Assembly: GCA_902629125.1 (NCBI GenBank)
Contig: CACOPQ010000018.1
Location: 1-44,444 of the forward strand
Source of the DNA: an uncultured Alphaproteobacteria bacterium
GTDB lineage: Bacteria > Pseudomonadota > Alphaproteobacteria > Thalassobaculales > Thalassobaculaceae
Direction: 5' to 3'
Length of the DNA: 44,444 bases
Under the pieces are notes generated by a model. That model was not told the origin of the DNA. It saw only the letters and a list, made by a program, of their open reading frames with translations, and ran no database searches. This document shows positions 25,818-34,682 of the stretch, one piece after another. The position numbers were made by a program, and so were the translations under genes. Each line of letters opens with the position of its first letter. Position 1 is the first letter of the stretch.

Positions 25818-26288
25818 CTAAGCTATTTTTTTAAAATCAGCCTTATTCAATTCATAAATTAAATTGGAATGATCTTGAGTGAATCCGAGTTTTTCGTAAA
25901 ACTTGCGTGCCTCGTTATAGGACCGAACTTCTAAGTCTATTCGAGCGCAATCATTTTTTTTTGCTTCCTTTGCAAGGTGAACAAGTAGGTGGCGTCCTAC
26001 ACCACTGCGCCGATTAGACTTTGACACTATTATATCGTGTAGGTTCAGAACTTTACGTCCGGCCCAACTACTGTAGGTAAAAAAATAGATAGCTACCCCA
26101 ACTGTTTTGCCAACGTCGTGAGCTAAAATTGTGTAAAATTTTGGGTTTGAACCAAAACCGTCCCGGCGGAGATCGGCGGGAGTGGCTTGCACTTTTTCTT
26201 TAAGATCAAGATAGTCAGCAAGTTCTGATATAAAAGCGTGAATAGTATCGCAATCTTCTATGGTTCCTGGTCTTACCTGTATATTCAT
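25818..26288 (-). CDS. GNAT-family N-acetyltransferase
   Basis: A single-domain acetyl-CoA-dependent N-acetyltransferase, 156 residues. The acetyl-CoA loop is RRSGVGRHLL (motif A, R-x-x-G-x-G), preceded by LHDIIVSKSNRRSGVG, and the C-terminal SYNEARKFYEKLGF is the usual motif B. It resembles the diamine/small-amine acetyltransferase-like subgroup (opening IRPGTIEDCDTIHAFI-type sequence), but the substrate cannot be assigned. It is upstream of the BASS-like gene on the same strand (57 nt gap) and divergent from uvrD. Confidence 0.85.
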   Translation of the reverse strand: MNIQVRPGTIEDCDTIHAFISELADYLDLKEKVQATPADLRRDGFGSNPKFYTILAHDVGKTVGVAIYFFTYSSWAGRKVLNLHDIIVSKSNRRSGVGRHLLVHLAKEAKKNDCARIDLEVRSYNEARKFYEKLGFTQDHSNLIYELNKADFKKIA

Positions 26289-26375
26289 GTCTGCATATTC
26301 TCCGTGAATTAATTTAAAAAATTCTACTATGAAAGCAAAAGCATAAATCGTTAGTAGTGTTCTATTGGGCTCAGA

Positions 26376-26414
26376 CAGAATATAACATTTGAATTATTCA
26401 AAAGTTATATTTTG
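26376..26414. repeat. Long near-perfect hairpin in the GNAT/uvrD divergent spacer
   Basis: Arms CAG+AATATAAC+A+TTTGAA (26376-26393) and TTCAAA+A+GTTATATT+TTG (26397-26414) pair around a TTA loop: 17 pairs, one A/A mismatch and one G/T wobble in a 39-base element. It lies ~90 nt from the GNAT start and ~95 nt from the uvrD start. There is no trailing T-run, so it is more likely an operator, a leader structure or a cruciform than a terminator. Confidence 0.55.
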
Positions 26415-26510
26415 AACTCTTACAGTATGAATTTTTCGACGACTCATATACTAACAAATAGGATACATAAGTTTTTAAAAATTTACTAACAAGCTGGAAT
26501 GATTGAATAG

Positions 26511-28814
26511 ATGCAAGGGACAAACGCCAGTGATGAGTCAAATTCTAAGAATGCTGGTAGTGCGTCTAAAGTCGGATATTTGCAAGGACTGAATTCAAAA
26601 CAATTAGAGGCTGTGGAGGCAGTTGACGGCGCTGTACTAGTCCTAGCAGGCGCAGGGACCGGTAAAACACGGGTTCTAACAGCAAGGCTTGCCCATCTTA
26701 TCGCCCAAAAAGTAGCAATGCCATGGTCAATATTAGCAGTAACATTTACGAATAAAGCTGCGAGGGAGATGCGTGACCGGGTCACAAACATTATTGGTCC
26801 GATGGCAGAACAAGTATGGCTGGGTACTTTTCACTCTTTGGGAGCGCGTATACTGAGACGACATGCGGAGCTTGTGAGCTTAAAACCTAATTTTACAATC
26901 TTAGACACGGATGATCAGGTCAGGCTAATTAAGCAAATAATGCAGGCTGAAAATTTAGATGAGAAAAAATGGCCTCCTAGAGTTTTATCTGGAGTTATTC
27001 AAAGATGGAAAGATCGTGGGCTAACGCCAGAAAAAGTAAGTGATGATGAGGCTAAACAGTACTCGGATGTGAAATTAGCGGAAATTTATAGTCAGTATCA
27101 GAATCGGCTTTCTGTTCTAAATGCGGCGGACTTTGGGGATTTATTGTTGCACTGCCTGACTATTTTTCAACAAAACCCCGATATTTTGCGCGAGTATCAG
27201 AACCGGCTAACTCACTTACTAGTTGATGAATATCAAGACACAAATGTAGCTCAATACTTATGGTTACGTTTTTTGGCACAAGGCAGGCAGAATATCTGCT
27301 GTGTAGGTGACGATGATCAATCAATATATGGCTGGCGTGGCGCTGAGGTTGGTAATATTCTTCGTTTCGAGAACGATTTTCCTGGATCTAAAGTTATTCG
27401 TCTTGAGCAAAACTACAGATCAACTTCGAGAGTTTTAACAGCAGCTTCAGGATTGATAGCGCATAACGAAGATCGGTTAGGAAAAACCCTTTGGACTGAC
27501 GGAAATGATGGCGATAAAATTATAGTCAGGGGTGTATGGGATGGAGAAGCAGAGGCACGGACAGTTGGTGATCAGGTGGAGGCATATCAACGGAACGGTG
27601 TCTCACTTAATGACATGGCGATATTAGTAAGGGCCAGTTTCCAGACAAGAGAATTTGAAGAAAGATTTTTAACGCTTGGTGTCCCTTACCAAGTCATAGG
27701 AGGTGCTCGTTTTTATGAGCGTATGGAAATTCGTGACGCTATAGCATACTTGCGTGTAATATATCAGCCGAACGATGATTTAGCATTGGAGCGAATACTC
27801 AATAAGCCGAAGCGTGGTATTGGTCTTGCCTCGCTCCAATCAATACACCAGCTTGCTCGGCTGGAGTCGATATCCCTGTGGCTGGCGATTGCAAAAATAA
27901 TCGAGACCGATGAACTAAGGCCTGCAGCTCAAAAAAGTCTAGCTAAGTTGATTGATGATTTTAACAGGTGGCGTTCAATGCTTGATCATAGCGATCATAT
28001 AGAACTTGCTGGTACCGTTCTTGATGAATCTGGTTATACGGAGATGTTATTAAAAGATAAATCGCCCGAAGCACCAGGTCGACTGGAAAATTTGAAAGAG
28101 CTTGTAAGTGCTCTCGAAGAATTTGAAGGGTTAAGTCAATTTCTAGAGCATATTAGCCTTGTGATGGAAAATGCCGAGGATGATACGACCGAGCAAATAA
28201 GTTTGATGACACTTCATGCTGCTAAAGGTCTTGAGTTTGACAAGGTATTTCTTCCTGGTTGGGAGGAAGGCGTTTTCCCAAATCAAAGATCATTGGATGA
28301 AAGTGGTGCTAAGGGTTTAGAGGAGGAAAGGAGGTTAGCTTATGTTGGTTTAACCCGAGCACGAGAAACAGTAGAGATAAGTTTTGCGGCAAACCGAAGG
28401 GTTTATGGTAATTGGCAAAGCTCCATACCGTCGCGATTTGTGTCGGAAATTCCCGAAAGTGAGATAGAGCAATTTGATGAAATGGGTTTATCGGGCGACT
28501 TTTTTGGTGGAACAGTTCAATCAGAGCCTTGGGGGCAGGATGACTTTTTAGGTCAAGCTCAGTTACAAAGTACGAAGAAACGTCAGCGCCTAAATGTAAA
28601 GAGTACAACATCCCTAAACATGCAGGTTGCGCTACAGGATAGATCTTCTGCTGACGTGACTGTCGACGAAACTTTTTTTGCACCAGGCGACCGGGTGTTT
28701 CATCAAAAATTTGGAATGGGTACTGTAAAACGCTCAGACGGTGACAAACTAGAAATTGCTTTTGATAAAGCTGGCGAGAAAAAAGTTATTTCAAGGTTTG
28801 TTAGGCAGCTATGA
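26511..28814 (+). CDS. UvrD/PcrA superfamily-1 DNA helicase
   Basis: A 3'-5' helicase for repair and replication-fork clearance, 767 residues. Motif I is AGAGTGKT (46-53), motif Ia TFTNKAAREMRDR, motif II VDEYQDTN (238-245), motif III GDDDQSIYGWRGA, motif V HAAKGLEFDKVFL and motif VI YVGLTRA. The C-terminal FAPGDRVFHQKFGMGTVKR resembles the PcrA/UvrD Tudor-like tail that contacts RNA polymerase. The first ~23 residues are Ser/Asn rich and variable. prmA overlaps its stop codon by four bases (ATGA), so expression is coupled. UvrD, PcrA and Rep are hard to separate by motif; the tail argues for UvrD/PcrA. Confidence 0.93.
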   Translation: MQGTNASDESNSKNAGSASKVGYLQGLNSKQLEAVEAVDGAVLVLAGAGTGKTRVLTARLAHLIAQKVAMPWSILAVTFTNKAAREMRDRVTNIIGPMAEQVWLGTFHSLGARILRRHAELVSLKPNFTILDTDDQVRLIKQIMQAENLDEKKWPPRVLSGVIQRWKDRGLTPEKVSDDEAKQYSDVKLAEIYSQYQNRLSVLNAADFGDLLLHCLTIFQQNPDILREYQNRLTHLLVDEYQDTNVAQYLWLRFLAQGRQNICCVGDDDQSIYGWRGAEVGNILRFENDFPGSKVIRLEQNYRSTSRVLTAASGLIAHNEDRLGKTLWTDGNDGDKIIVRGVWDGEAEARTVGDQVEAYQRNGVSLNDMAILVRASFQTREFEERFLTLGVPYQVIGGARFYERMEIRDAIAYLRVIYQPNDDLALERILNKPKRGIGLASLQSIHQLARLESISLWLAIAKIIETDELRPAAQKSLAKLIDDFNRWRSMLDHSDHIELAGTVLDESGYTEMLLKDKSPEAPGRLENLKELVSALEEFEGLSQFLEHISLVMENAEDDTTEQISLMTLHAAKGLEFDKVFLPGWEEGVFPNQRSLDESGAKGLEEERRLAYVGLTRARETVEISFAANRRVYGNWQSSIPSRFVSEIPESEIEQFDEMGLSGDFFGGTVQSEPWGQDDFLGQAQLQSTKKRQRLNVKSTTSLNMQVALQDRSSADVTVDETFFAPGDRVFHQKFGMGTVKRSDGDKLEIAFDKAGEKKVISRFVRQL

Positions 28815-29692
28815 CAAAGCGCTGGCAAATAAATATCAAAGTGCTTCAAAAAGATATAAACACTGTCTCTGAGAGATTAGAGTCTTGTACTGATGTGCTT
28901 TCAACATTTGAATTAAATGGGACAGAATTTTGGGAAATTAGCGGGATCACAAAACCAACTTCTGATAAGGGCGAAGCAAACGTACTTGTTAGGGAATTGG
29001 TTCAACAACTTAATCTTCAACCTACAGATTTCAGTATCGAAATGTTACCAGACCGAGATTGGTTAGCTGAAAATAGGGCATCATTTCCTTGTTTATCTTA
29101 TGGTCGGTTTCTGATACACGGCTCGCATAATAGGCCAAAAACCGCAAATGGATGTTTAAATATAGAGTTAGAGGCGGGTAGAGCCTTTGGATCAGGGAGT
29201 CACGAAAGCACAGCAGGTTGCTTGTTATCTCTTTTATATTTATCTAAGATCATTTCGCCTAAGAGGGTAATGGATCTTGGCTGCGGGTCAGGAATTCTTT
29301 CAATAGCTTCCGTAAAACTTTGGCCTACCGTAAATACCCTAGCGTTGGACATAGACTATGACGCGGTCGAAACGACTTTGGAAAACATCAAGGTTAATAA
29401 AGTATGGCGCCAAGTTAGATGCGAACACAGCAACGGATTTCCTAGGGTTCGGCCCGGAACGAGTAAAAAATATGATCTTATAGTGGCAAATATTTTAGCG
29501 CAGCCTCTTATCGCGCTCGCGCCTCATTCCACTGGTTTCTTGCGGAGTGGAGGTTACATAGTCTTGAGTGGTCTTCTGGAAACCCAAGAAAGAGAGATTT
29601 TAGCAGTATATAATTCTTTTGGATTTAGAGTAGTATCACGAAAGAGATTGAAGGGGTGGACCACTTTCATTCTGAAATATAAAAGAACTTAA
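28811..29692 (+). CDS. prmA: PrmA, ribosomal protein L11 methyltransferase
   Basis: Methylates ribosomal protein L11 at several positions with S-adenosylmethionine. The 293 residues have the small N-terminal substrate-recognition part (~1-90) and a Rossmann methyltransferase domain. The lineage-typical AGRAFGSGSHEST (122-134) corresponds to the PrmA G-x-AFGTGTH-x-TT block; SAM motif I is MDLGCGSGILSIA (154-166), followed by LALDIDYDAVETTLEN and the VANILAQPL element. Starts inside the uvrD stop codon (ATGA). A common arrangement is helicase-prmA-pepP, as here. Confidence 0.92.
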   Translation: MTKRWQINIKVLQKDINTVSERLESCTDVLSTFELNGTEFWEISGITKPTSDKGEANVLVRELVQQLNLQPTDFSIEMLPDRDWLAENRASFPCLSYGRFLIHGSHNRPKTANGCLNIELEAGRAFGSGSHESTAGCLLSLLYLSKIISPKRVMDLGCGSGILSIASVKLWPTVNTLALDIDYDAVETTLENIKVNKVWRQVRCEHSNGFPRVRPGTSKKYDLIVANILAQPLIALAPHSTGFLRSGGYIVLSGLLETQEREILAVYNSFGFRVVSRKRLKGWTTFILKYKRT

Positions 29693-29753
29693 ATTATTGT
29701 GTTTTGGATTAAAAGAGCAAAGAGATATAAGATTGAAAAAAGGTAAAAGGTGG

Positions 29754-31808
29754 ATGTTGGGGGAAGAACAAACCTACGCTTTGAAAAAAGAAAAGCGGTC
29801 TTCAGACGAGTTATCAGACGAACTAATTAAACTTCTGAAATCTTATAATATCTCAAAGTCTCTTTCCGACATTTTTTCTATCGTCGATGGAGTGAATGCG
29901 TCAGCTTTGCCTCAGACTGATAATTGTTGGATGTCTATGGTCTTACATCCAATACCCTCTGAACTTGAGCCGACGCTCTGCGCAATACGGAAAGACAGAT
30001 TTCTGAGTTCTATCAAAAAACAACCCGCCTTCAGTAAAGAGCGACTAGGTTCACTCCGAAAAACGATGGATGAGAAAAATTTGCAGGGGTATTTAATCCC
30101 GAGGGCTGACGAATATCAAAGTGAATACTTACCAAAGTCATCGCAGCGCCTCGCCTGGCTAACTGGCTTTGATGGTTCAGCTGGTTTCGCTATTGTACTT
30201 AAGCAACGGGCAGCGATTTTTACGGATGGACGTTATACACTTCAGATAAGGGACCAGGTAGATAAAAAATATTTTGAAATATATAATACTGCAGAAATGC
30301 CACCTCTCGACTGGTTAGAATCCAATTTGGGGAAAAATGATCGTATCGGTTTTGATCCGTGGCTTCATACGTGTGATGAAGTGATAAAAATTTCTACCGT
30401 ACTCAAATCAAAAAATGCTGAAGCAATAAAGTTGTCTAAAAATTTGATTGACGAAATTTGGTTGGATAGACCTCCCGTTCCGTTAGGGCCAATTACTCCT
30501 CATCCTGAAATATATGCAGGGGAATCAGTTGCATCCAAATTTGACACCATAAACGCTGGAATGATGAAGAATGAGGAGGACGTGGTAATAATATCTTCGC
30601 CAGAGTCAATTGCTTGGTTGTTGAACATAAGAGGTTCAGATGTTGCTCGGACACCTTTGCCTTTATCTTTTTTGATTCTGAATAAAGAAGGCCGCGCAAA
30701 GTTATTTGTAGACCAAAGAAAAATTATCGACGAAACACGAAACCATCTTGGAAATGCTGTATCACTAGTACCAATTAATGAGTTCAACTCTGAGTTAAAT
30801 ATCTTGGCGCGTGGCAGCAAAAAAATACGCTTAGACCCAAAGACGTGCCCAGCTTGGGTCGCAGAGGTATTTAATTCCACATCAAGCAGTATAGTCCACG
30901 GAAGTGACCCAACACTGATAGCAAAAGCAACGAAAAACAAGGTAGAACTTGCAGGGACACGAGCTGCTCATATCCGCGATGGGGCAGCTTTTGTTAGGTT
31001 TTTAAACTGGTTCTCACGTAATTCAAAACAAGGCCAATTGGACGAAATAATTGCGGCTACAAAATTACAAAAATTTCGCGAAAAGGATCCACTCTTCAAA
31101 GACCTAAGTTTCGATACAATTTCAGGTTCCGGTCCTAATGGTGCGATAGTGCACTATCGTGTAACGGAAGAGTCAAATAGGACTATTGAGTTGGGAGATT
31201 TGTATCTCGTCGATTCTGGAGCTCAATATTTGGATGGGACCACGGATATCACGAGAACGATTGCAGTCGGAGATCCTGGTGATGAAGCAAAAAATTATTT
31301 CACGCGAGTTCTGAAGGGTCACATCGCGATAGCATCAAGTAAATTTCCCGTTGGTACAAACGGATCACAGTTGGATGTGCTCGCAAGGGCACCTCTTTGG
31401 GCTATTGGTGCAGATTACGATCATGGAACCGGTCATGGTGTTGGATCATATCTAGGAGTACATGAGGGGCCGCAACGAATATCAAAACTACCTAACTCAG
31501 TGTCGTTGGAACCTGGAATGATACTTTCCAATGAACCAGGCTATTATAAGTCGGGTGCATACGGCATTAGGTTGGAAAATCTTTTGGTAGTGCAGTCTGA
31601 AATAGTACCCAATTCAGAACGCGCAATGTTAAGTTTTGAAACAATAACACTAGCTCCGTTTGACAGGAGTATGATCCTGAAAGAATTACTCGAGAATCAT
31701 GAAAAAAATTGGTTGAATAATTATCATGCATGGGTTCGCAAAGAGTTACTGCCTTTGTTAAATACTCACGATGGTGCGTGGTTGACAGATGCTACTGAAC
31801 CGCTTTAG
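29754..31808 (+). CDS. pepP: Xaa-Pro aminopeptidase (M24B) with unusual N-terminal extension
   Basis: Removes N-terminal residues from X-Pro peptides with two metal ions. The long AMP-P form has two creatinase-like N-domains, then the pita-bread domain: metal ligands D487 and D498 (VDSGAQYLDGTTDITRT), the HGTGHGVG His, Glu of SNEPGYY and Glu of RLENLL. The family start corresponds to about ERLGSLRKTMDEKNLQGYLIPRADEYQ (residue ~92 on). Ahead of it is an in-frame ~90-residue stretch (SDELIKLLKSYNISKSLS, then TDNCWMSMVLHPIP) with no counterpart in usual PepP. ATG 29754 has AAAGG-like bases just upstream; an in-frame ATG at 29931 would trim most of the extension. Downstream of prmA, same strand. 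Confidence 0.85.
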   Translation: MLGEEQTYALKKEKRSSDELSDELIKLLKSYNISKSLSDIFSIVDGVNASALPQTDNCWMSMVLHPIPSELEPTLCAIRKDRFLSSIKKQPAFSKERLGSLRKTMDEKNLQGYLIPRADEYQSEYLPKSSQRLAWLTGFDGSAGFAIVLKQRAAIFTDGRYTLQIRDQVDKKYFEIYNTAEMPPLDWLESNLGKNDRIGFDPWLHTCDEVIKISTVLKSKNAEAIKLSKNLIDEIWLDRPPVPLGPITPHPEIYAGESVASKFDTINAGMMKNEEDVVIISSPESIAWLLNIRGSDVARTPLPLSFLILNKEGRAKLFVDQRKIIDETRNHLGNAVSLVPINEFNSELNILARGSKKIRLDPKTCPAWVAEVFNSTSSSIVHGSDPTLIAKATKNKVELAGTRAAHIRDGAAFVRFLNWFSRNSKQGQLDEIIAATKLQKFREKDPLFKDLSFDTISGSGPNGAIVHYRVTEESNRTIELGDLYLVDSGAQYLDGTTDITRTIAVGDPGDEAKNYFTRVLKGHIAIASSKFPVGTNGSQLDVLARAPLWAIGADYDHGTGHGVGSYLGVHEGPQRISKLPNSVSLEPGMILSNEPGYYKSGAYGIRLENLLVVQSEIVPNSERAMLSFETITLAPFDRSMILKELLENHEKNWLNNYHAWVRKELLPLLNTHDGAWLTDATEPL

Positions 31809-31836
31809 TCAGATTAGTTATGGACTGGAACATTAA

Positions 31837-32625
31837 ATGACTTATGAAACTATCAAATACGCTGTAGATGACGGGTTGGCAAAAATTGCATTTAATAGGC
31901 CAGACGCGGGCAACTCAATAAATAGAAAATTTGCTCATGAATTTATGGATGTTGCTATAAAATCAACTACTGATCCAAGTGTCAGATGCATTGTGATAGG
32001 GGCAGTTGGATCAATGTATAGTTTCGGTGGTGACTTGAAATTTTTTTCAACTGAGATGGATAAAATCGAGGGTACACTCATGGAATTGACAGCTGTTCTA
32101 CACCAGGGAATACAGCGCTTTCATAATTGTAAAGTCCCAGTCATCATAGTGGTCAACGGTATGGCTGCTGGGGGAGGATTTAGCCTAGCGTTATTTGCGG
32201 ACATTGTTTTTGCATCCAGGTCATCGAAATTTACGATGGCTTATACGAACGCCGGTTTATCGCCCGATGGAAGCTCGTCATATTATCTTCCTCGACTTGT
32301 TGGGCTCAGAAGGGCGCAAGAATTAATGCTCACTAATAGAGTTTTGTCTGCTGAGGAGGCACAGGAATGGGGTGTTGTTACTTACGTCTGCGATGATGAT
32401 AAATTGGATGGGGAAGTAGAAAAGTTAGCACTCAAACTTGCTTCTGGGCCAACTAGAGCTCATGGAGCTGTAAAGCAATTACTGGCCCGTACTTATGATC
32501 AATCTTTGGAAGTTCAATTAGAGCAAGAGTCTCGGTTAATTGCTGAGATGGCTGACTCAAAAGATGGAAGAGAAGGACTTGATGCTTTTCTCAACAAGCG
32601 GAAACCAGTTTTTAAGGGCCATTAA
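31837..32625 (+). CDS. Enoyl-CoA hydratase/isomerase (crotonase family)
   Basis: A full-length crotonase of 262 residues acting on CoA esters in fatty-acid or aromatic catabolism. The first oxyanion-hole segment is GSMYSFGGDLKFF; the second is VNGMAAGGGFSLALFADIVFAS. At the second catalytic-acid position it has SPDGSSSYYLPRLVG: the usual hydratase Glu is replaced by an Asp-containing SPD, as in PaaG-type isomerases. It may therefore isomerise rather than hydrate. It follows pepP by 28 nt on the same strand and ends at a bidirectional terminator. It is not the missing part of the remnant at 1382: their N-termini differ throughout. Confidence 0.9.
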   Translation: MTYETIKYAVDDGLAKIAFNRPDAGNSINRKFAHEFMDVAIKSTTDPSVRCIVIGAVGSMYSFGGDLKFFSTEMDKIEGTLMELTAVLHQGIQRFHNCKVPVIIVVNGMAAGGGFSLALFADIVFASRSSKFTMAYTNAGLSPDGSSSYYLPRLVGLRRAQELMLTNRVLSAEEAQEWGVVTYVCDDDKLDGEVEKLALKLASGPTRAHGAVKQLLARTYDQSLEVQLEQESRLIAEMADSKDGREGLDAFLNKRKPVFKGH

Positions 32626-32634
32626 AATCATTTA

Positions 32635-32703
32635 GCTAGTGATAAAAATATTCATATTCAGCTATGGTAACTCGTGACAGATAACCATTTTTTTATCGCT
32701 AGC
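32635..32703. terminator. Bidirectional A/T-rich terminator
   Basis: GCTAGTGATAAAAA (32635-32648) pairs with TTTTTATCGCTAGC (32690-32703) with a single wobble pair, between the convergent crotonase and GAF genes. A-tract and T-tract lie inside the stem with the GCTAG outer pairs, so either strand could yield a hairpin with an A/U-rich run. The loop is long (41 nt). Confidence 0.5.
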
Positions 32704-32709
32704 AAAAAT

Positions 32710-33303
32710 CTAGTTATTATCCATGGTATAGATAACAGCTTGCCAGCCAAACTCATTAATGATTAAAGATGCGCACTTCGCCATAGTTTGGTGAACGATA
32801 AAATCCTCACCATCATATGTATTTCGAGCTTGTGAAGCCGTTATAAATTGTCCAACAAACTTGCCATCTAGTGTAAGCGGGCTGTACATGGCGGAGCCCA
32901 TCCGAGCCGTTTTGAGAATTTGTTCGAAGTTCGAGTGTTCATCGGTATTTGCCAACAATAGCGGCTTTTCATTTTTTACTACCCATCCCGGGTGACCAAG
33001 GTTATCGGGAATAATAAGTCTGTGTTGTTCTGGAGGAAATCCTGTTTCTGCTAATAAGACACTCTTTTGATCATCTTTAAGATGCATGAAAAATCCAGCA
33101 ACAGTGAATTGTCGCTCACCTTTTTTCAGGCCCCCAGGTTTGTCTGATGCACTCATGTCGCCTAACTGTGCTGCAGCTAGCAAGCTAAATTTTTTTAGTT
33201 TTGTCTCAAGAATTTCATTATCCTCGCACACGTATAAAATACTGTTCAGCTGTTCGAGAATTCGATAGACGTTCTTTTTTGAAACTATTGTTGAGCTTTT
33301 CAT
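32710..33303 (-). CDS. Cytoplasmic GAF-domain protein
   Basis: A 197-residue protein with one GAF domain (about residues 20-185). The usual GAF end is seen in HPGWVVKNEKPLLLANTDEH, then GSAMYSPLTLDGKFVGQFI (the family's S-x-L-x-x-P-L-x-x-G-x-x-G pattern) and YDGEDFIVHQTMAKCASL. GAF domains bind small ligands or mediate signalling. There is no kinase, cyclase or DNA-binding part and no signal peptide, so it would need a partner or act as a ligand sensor. It is divergent from the luciferase-like oxidoreductase with a 192-nt spacer, so a shared control region is possible. Specific ligand unknown. Confidence 0.7.
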   Translation of the reverse strand: MKSSTIVSKKNVYRILEQLNSILYVCEDNEILETKLKKFSLLAAAQLGDMSASDKPGGLKKGERQFTVAGFFMHLKDDQKSVLLAETGFPPEQHRLIIPDNLGHPGWVVKNEKPLLLANTDEHSNFEQILKTARMGSAMYSPLTLDGKFVGQFITASQARNTYDGEDFIVHQTMAKCASLIINEFGWQAVIYTMDNN

Positions 33304-33472
33304 TGAGAATTCTTAAGAGATCAAAATCCTGCGCATATTATCATCCAACTAAGTCTTGGAGAATTGAAAAATTGAATTTAGACCGCGGTATTTTTTAAAT
33401 TTTGATATTAGTTCAGTTAACATTGTAAATATTATTACATACCAGTAGCTTGTATTTGCAGGAGGCTATAAG

Positions 33473-33496
33473 TTGAAAACAATTGCAAATCTTTGA
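33473..33496 (+). CDS. Possible seven-codon leader peptide coupled to the LLM oxidoreductase
   Basis: A perfect AGGAGG (33460-33465) is followed after seven bases by TTG, then AAA ACA ATT GCA AAT CTT TGA (peptide MKTIANL). Its TGA overlaps the ATG of the next gene as TGATG. The oxidoreductase ATG itself has no ribosome site in range, so re-initiation from this short frame is the simplest way to translate it. Confidence 0.4.
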   Translation: MKTIANL

Positions 33497-34590
33497 TGGG
33501 AAACAGAATGTCTATGAAAAATTCATTGAAATTTGGGTTTACCGCTGTAGCTGCTTCAACTGGCAATGATGCGGGTGATGATAAATCTCGATATAATCAA
33601 ATGATAAAAGATTGCCGACTTGGTTATCAGCTGGGTTTTGACTGTGCATGGGTTTTGGAACATCATTTTACAGACTATTTCCCAACTCCGAGCCCACTTA
33701 TTCTCATGTCACATTTAGCTGCAGCGTTTCCTGGATTATCTCTAGGGTCATGTGTCCTTGTCGTTCCTTGGTATAATCCGTTGAGATTGGCGGAAGAAAT
33801 TTCCATGCTAAGCCACTTATGCGCGGGCGAATTACACTTAGCGTTTGGTAGAGGCACTGCAAAACTGGAATATGACGCGTATGATATTGATATGGCCTCT
33901 GCAAAAGACAGGTTTAAAGAAGCCATTGCAATTATTGACACGGGGCTCTCCGGTGAAGCCATTGAACATAGCGGGGAGCACTATAATATTGGTAGGCGGG
34001 TTAAGCTTAGACCAACCCCTAATAGGGAGAAGATCTTTTTTTACGGTGCCGTTGGAAGCAGAGAGAGTGCCGCAGGAAACGCTGATATGGGCATGCCGAT
34101 TCTTCTAAATACTCAATTTCCGCCGCATATGTTAAAAAAGGTCACAGAAGGTTGGCAGGAAAGAGCTGATCATATAGGACTTTCTGCCCCCGGAGACCGA
34201 CCAATTTCAACGAACTGTGTCGTTGCTGATAGTGATGAAGAGGCAAGGGAGACAGCTAGAGGTTACATGGCTAAATTTTTTGAACTCCAAGCAGATCATT
34301 ACGAAGCAGATGCAGACCACTGGAAGGATATTGAGGGATACAAGCAATTTTCCAAGACTTTCGGTAATTTGAGAAAAATGGCAGATCCTTCCAACCTTGA
34401 TGGCTTCCTTGACAATCAACTGGTGGGTTGCCCAAAAACAATTTCAGGTAAATTGGAAGAATATCGAGATTTGGGGTTTAATCATTTCATTTTAAATTGC
34501 GCAAGAGAAGGATGGCCAAGACATCTCAGGGAGATTAGCATGACCCGATTTGCAACAGAAATAGCGCCAGCATTCAAATCAGCGGCTTAA
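33496..34590 (+). CDS. Luciferase-like (LLM-class) flavin-dependent oxidoreductase
   Basis: A 364-residue (alpha/beta)8-barrel enzyme of the bacterial luciferase/FMN monooxygenase superfamily. Family features: GFDCAWVLEHHFTDYFPTPS (an LLM EHH block near the N-terminus), SLGSCVLVVPWYNPLRLAEEISMLSHLCAGELHLAFGRG, and VGCPKTISGKLEEYRDLGFNHFILN close to the end. These enzymes use reduced FMN and O2 (or F420 in some lineages) to oxidise varied small molecules. Its ATG overlaps a tiny upstream frame. A second LLM gene lies 92 nt downstream on the same strand. Substrate unknown. Confidence 0.9.
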   Translation: MGNRMSMKNSLKFGFTAVAASTGNDAGDDKSRYNQMIKDCRLGYQLGFDCAWVLEHHFTDYFPTPSPLILMSHLAAAFPGLSLGSCVLVVPWYNPLRLAEEISMLSHLCAGELHLAFGRGTAKLEYDAYDIDMASAKDRFKEAIAIIDTGLSGEAIEHSGEHYNIGRRVKLRPTPNREKIFFYGAVGSRESAAGNADMGMPILLNTQFPPHMLKKVTEGWQERADHIGLSAPGDRPISTNCVVADSDEEARETARGYMAKFFELQADHYEADADHWKDIEGYKQFSKTFGNLRKMADPSNLDGFLDNQLVGCPKTISGKLEEYRDLGFNHFILNCAREGWPRHLREISMTRFATEIAPAFKSAA

Positions 34591-34600
34591 GCTAATAAAC

Positions 34601-34648
34601 TAATGTTTAATTTTCAACATTATGTTCTGAAAGAGATTGAAGAATCTC
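34601..34648 (+). repeat. Two small hairpins between the LLM genes
   Basis: TAATGTT (34601-34607) pairs with AACATTA (34616-34622), and GAGATT (34633-34638) with AATCTC (34643-34648) around a four-base loop. They fill the 92-nt gap and may affect processing or read-through between the two genes; neither has a T-run. Confidence 0.35.
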
Positions 34649-34682
34649 ACTTAATTCTATCAAAAGCTCTTGGAGATAAGGT

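Noticed and set aside
26449-26492. Direct repeat TACTAACAA twice before uvrD
   Set aside because: Nine bases, two copies 35 apart in very AT-rich DNA; no pattern of iterons or CRISPR spacing.
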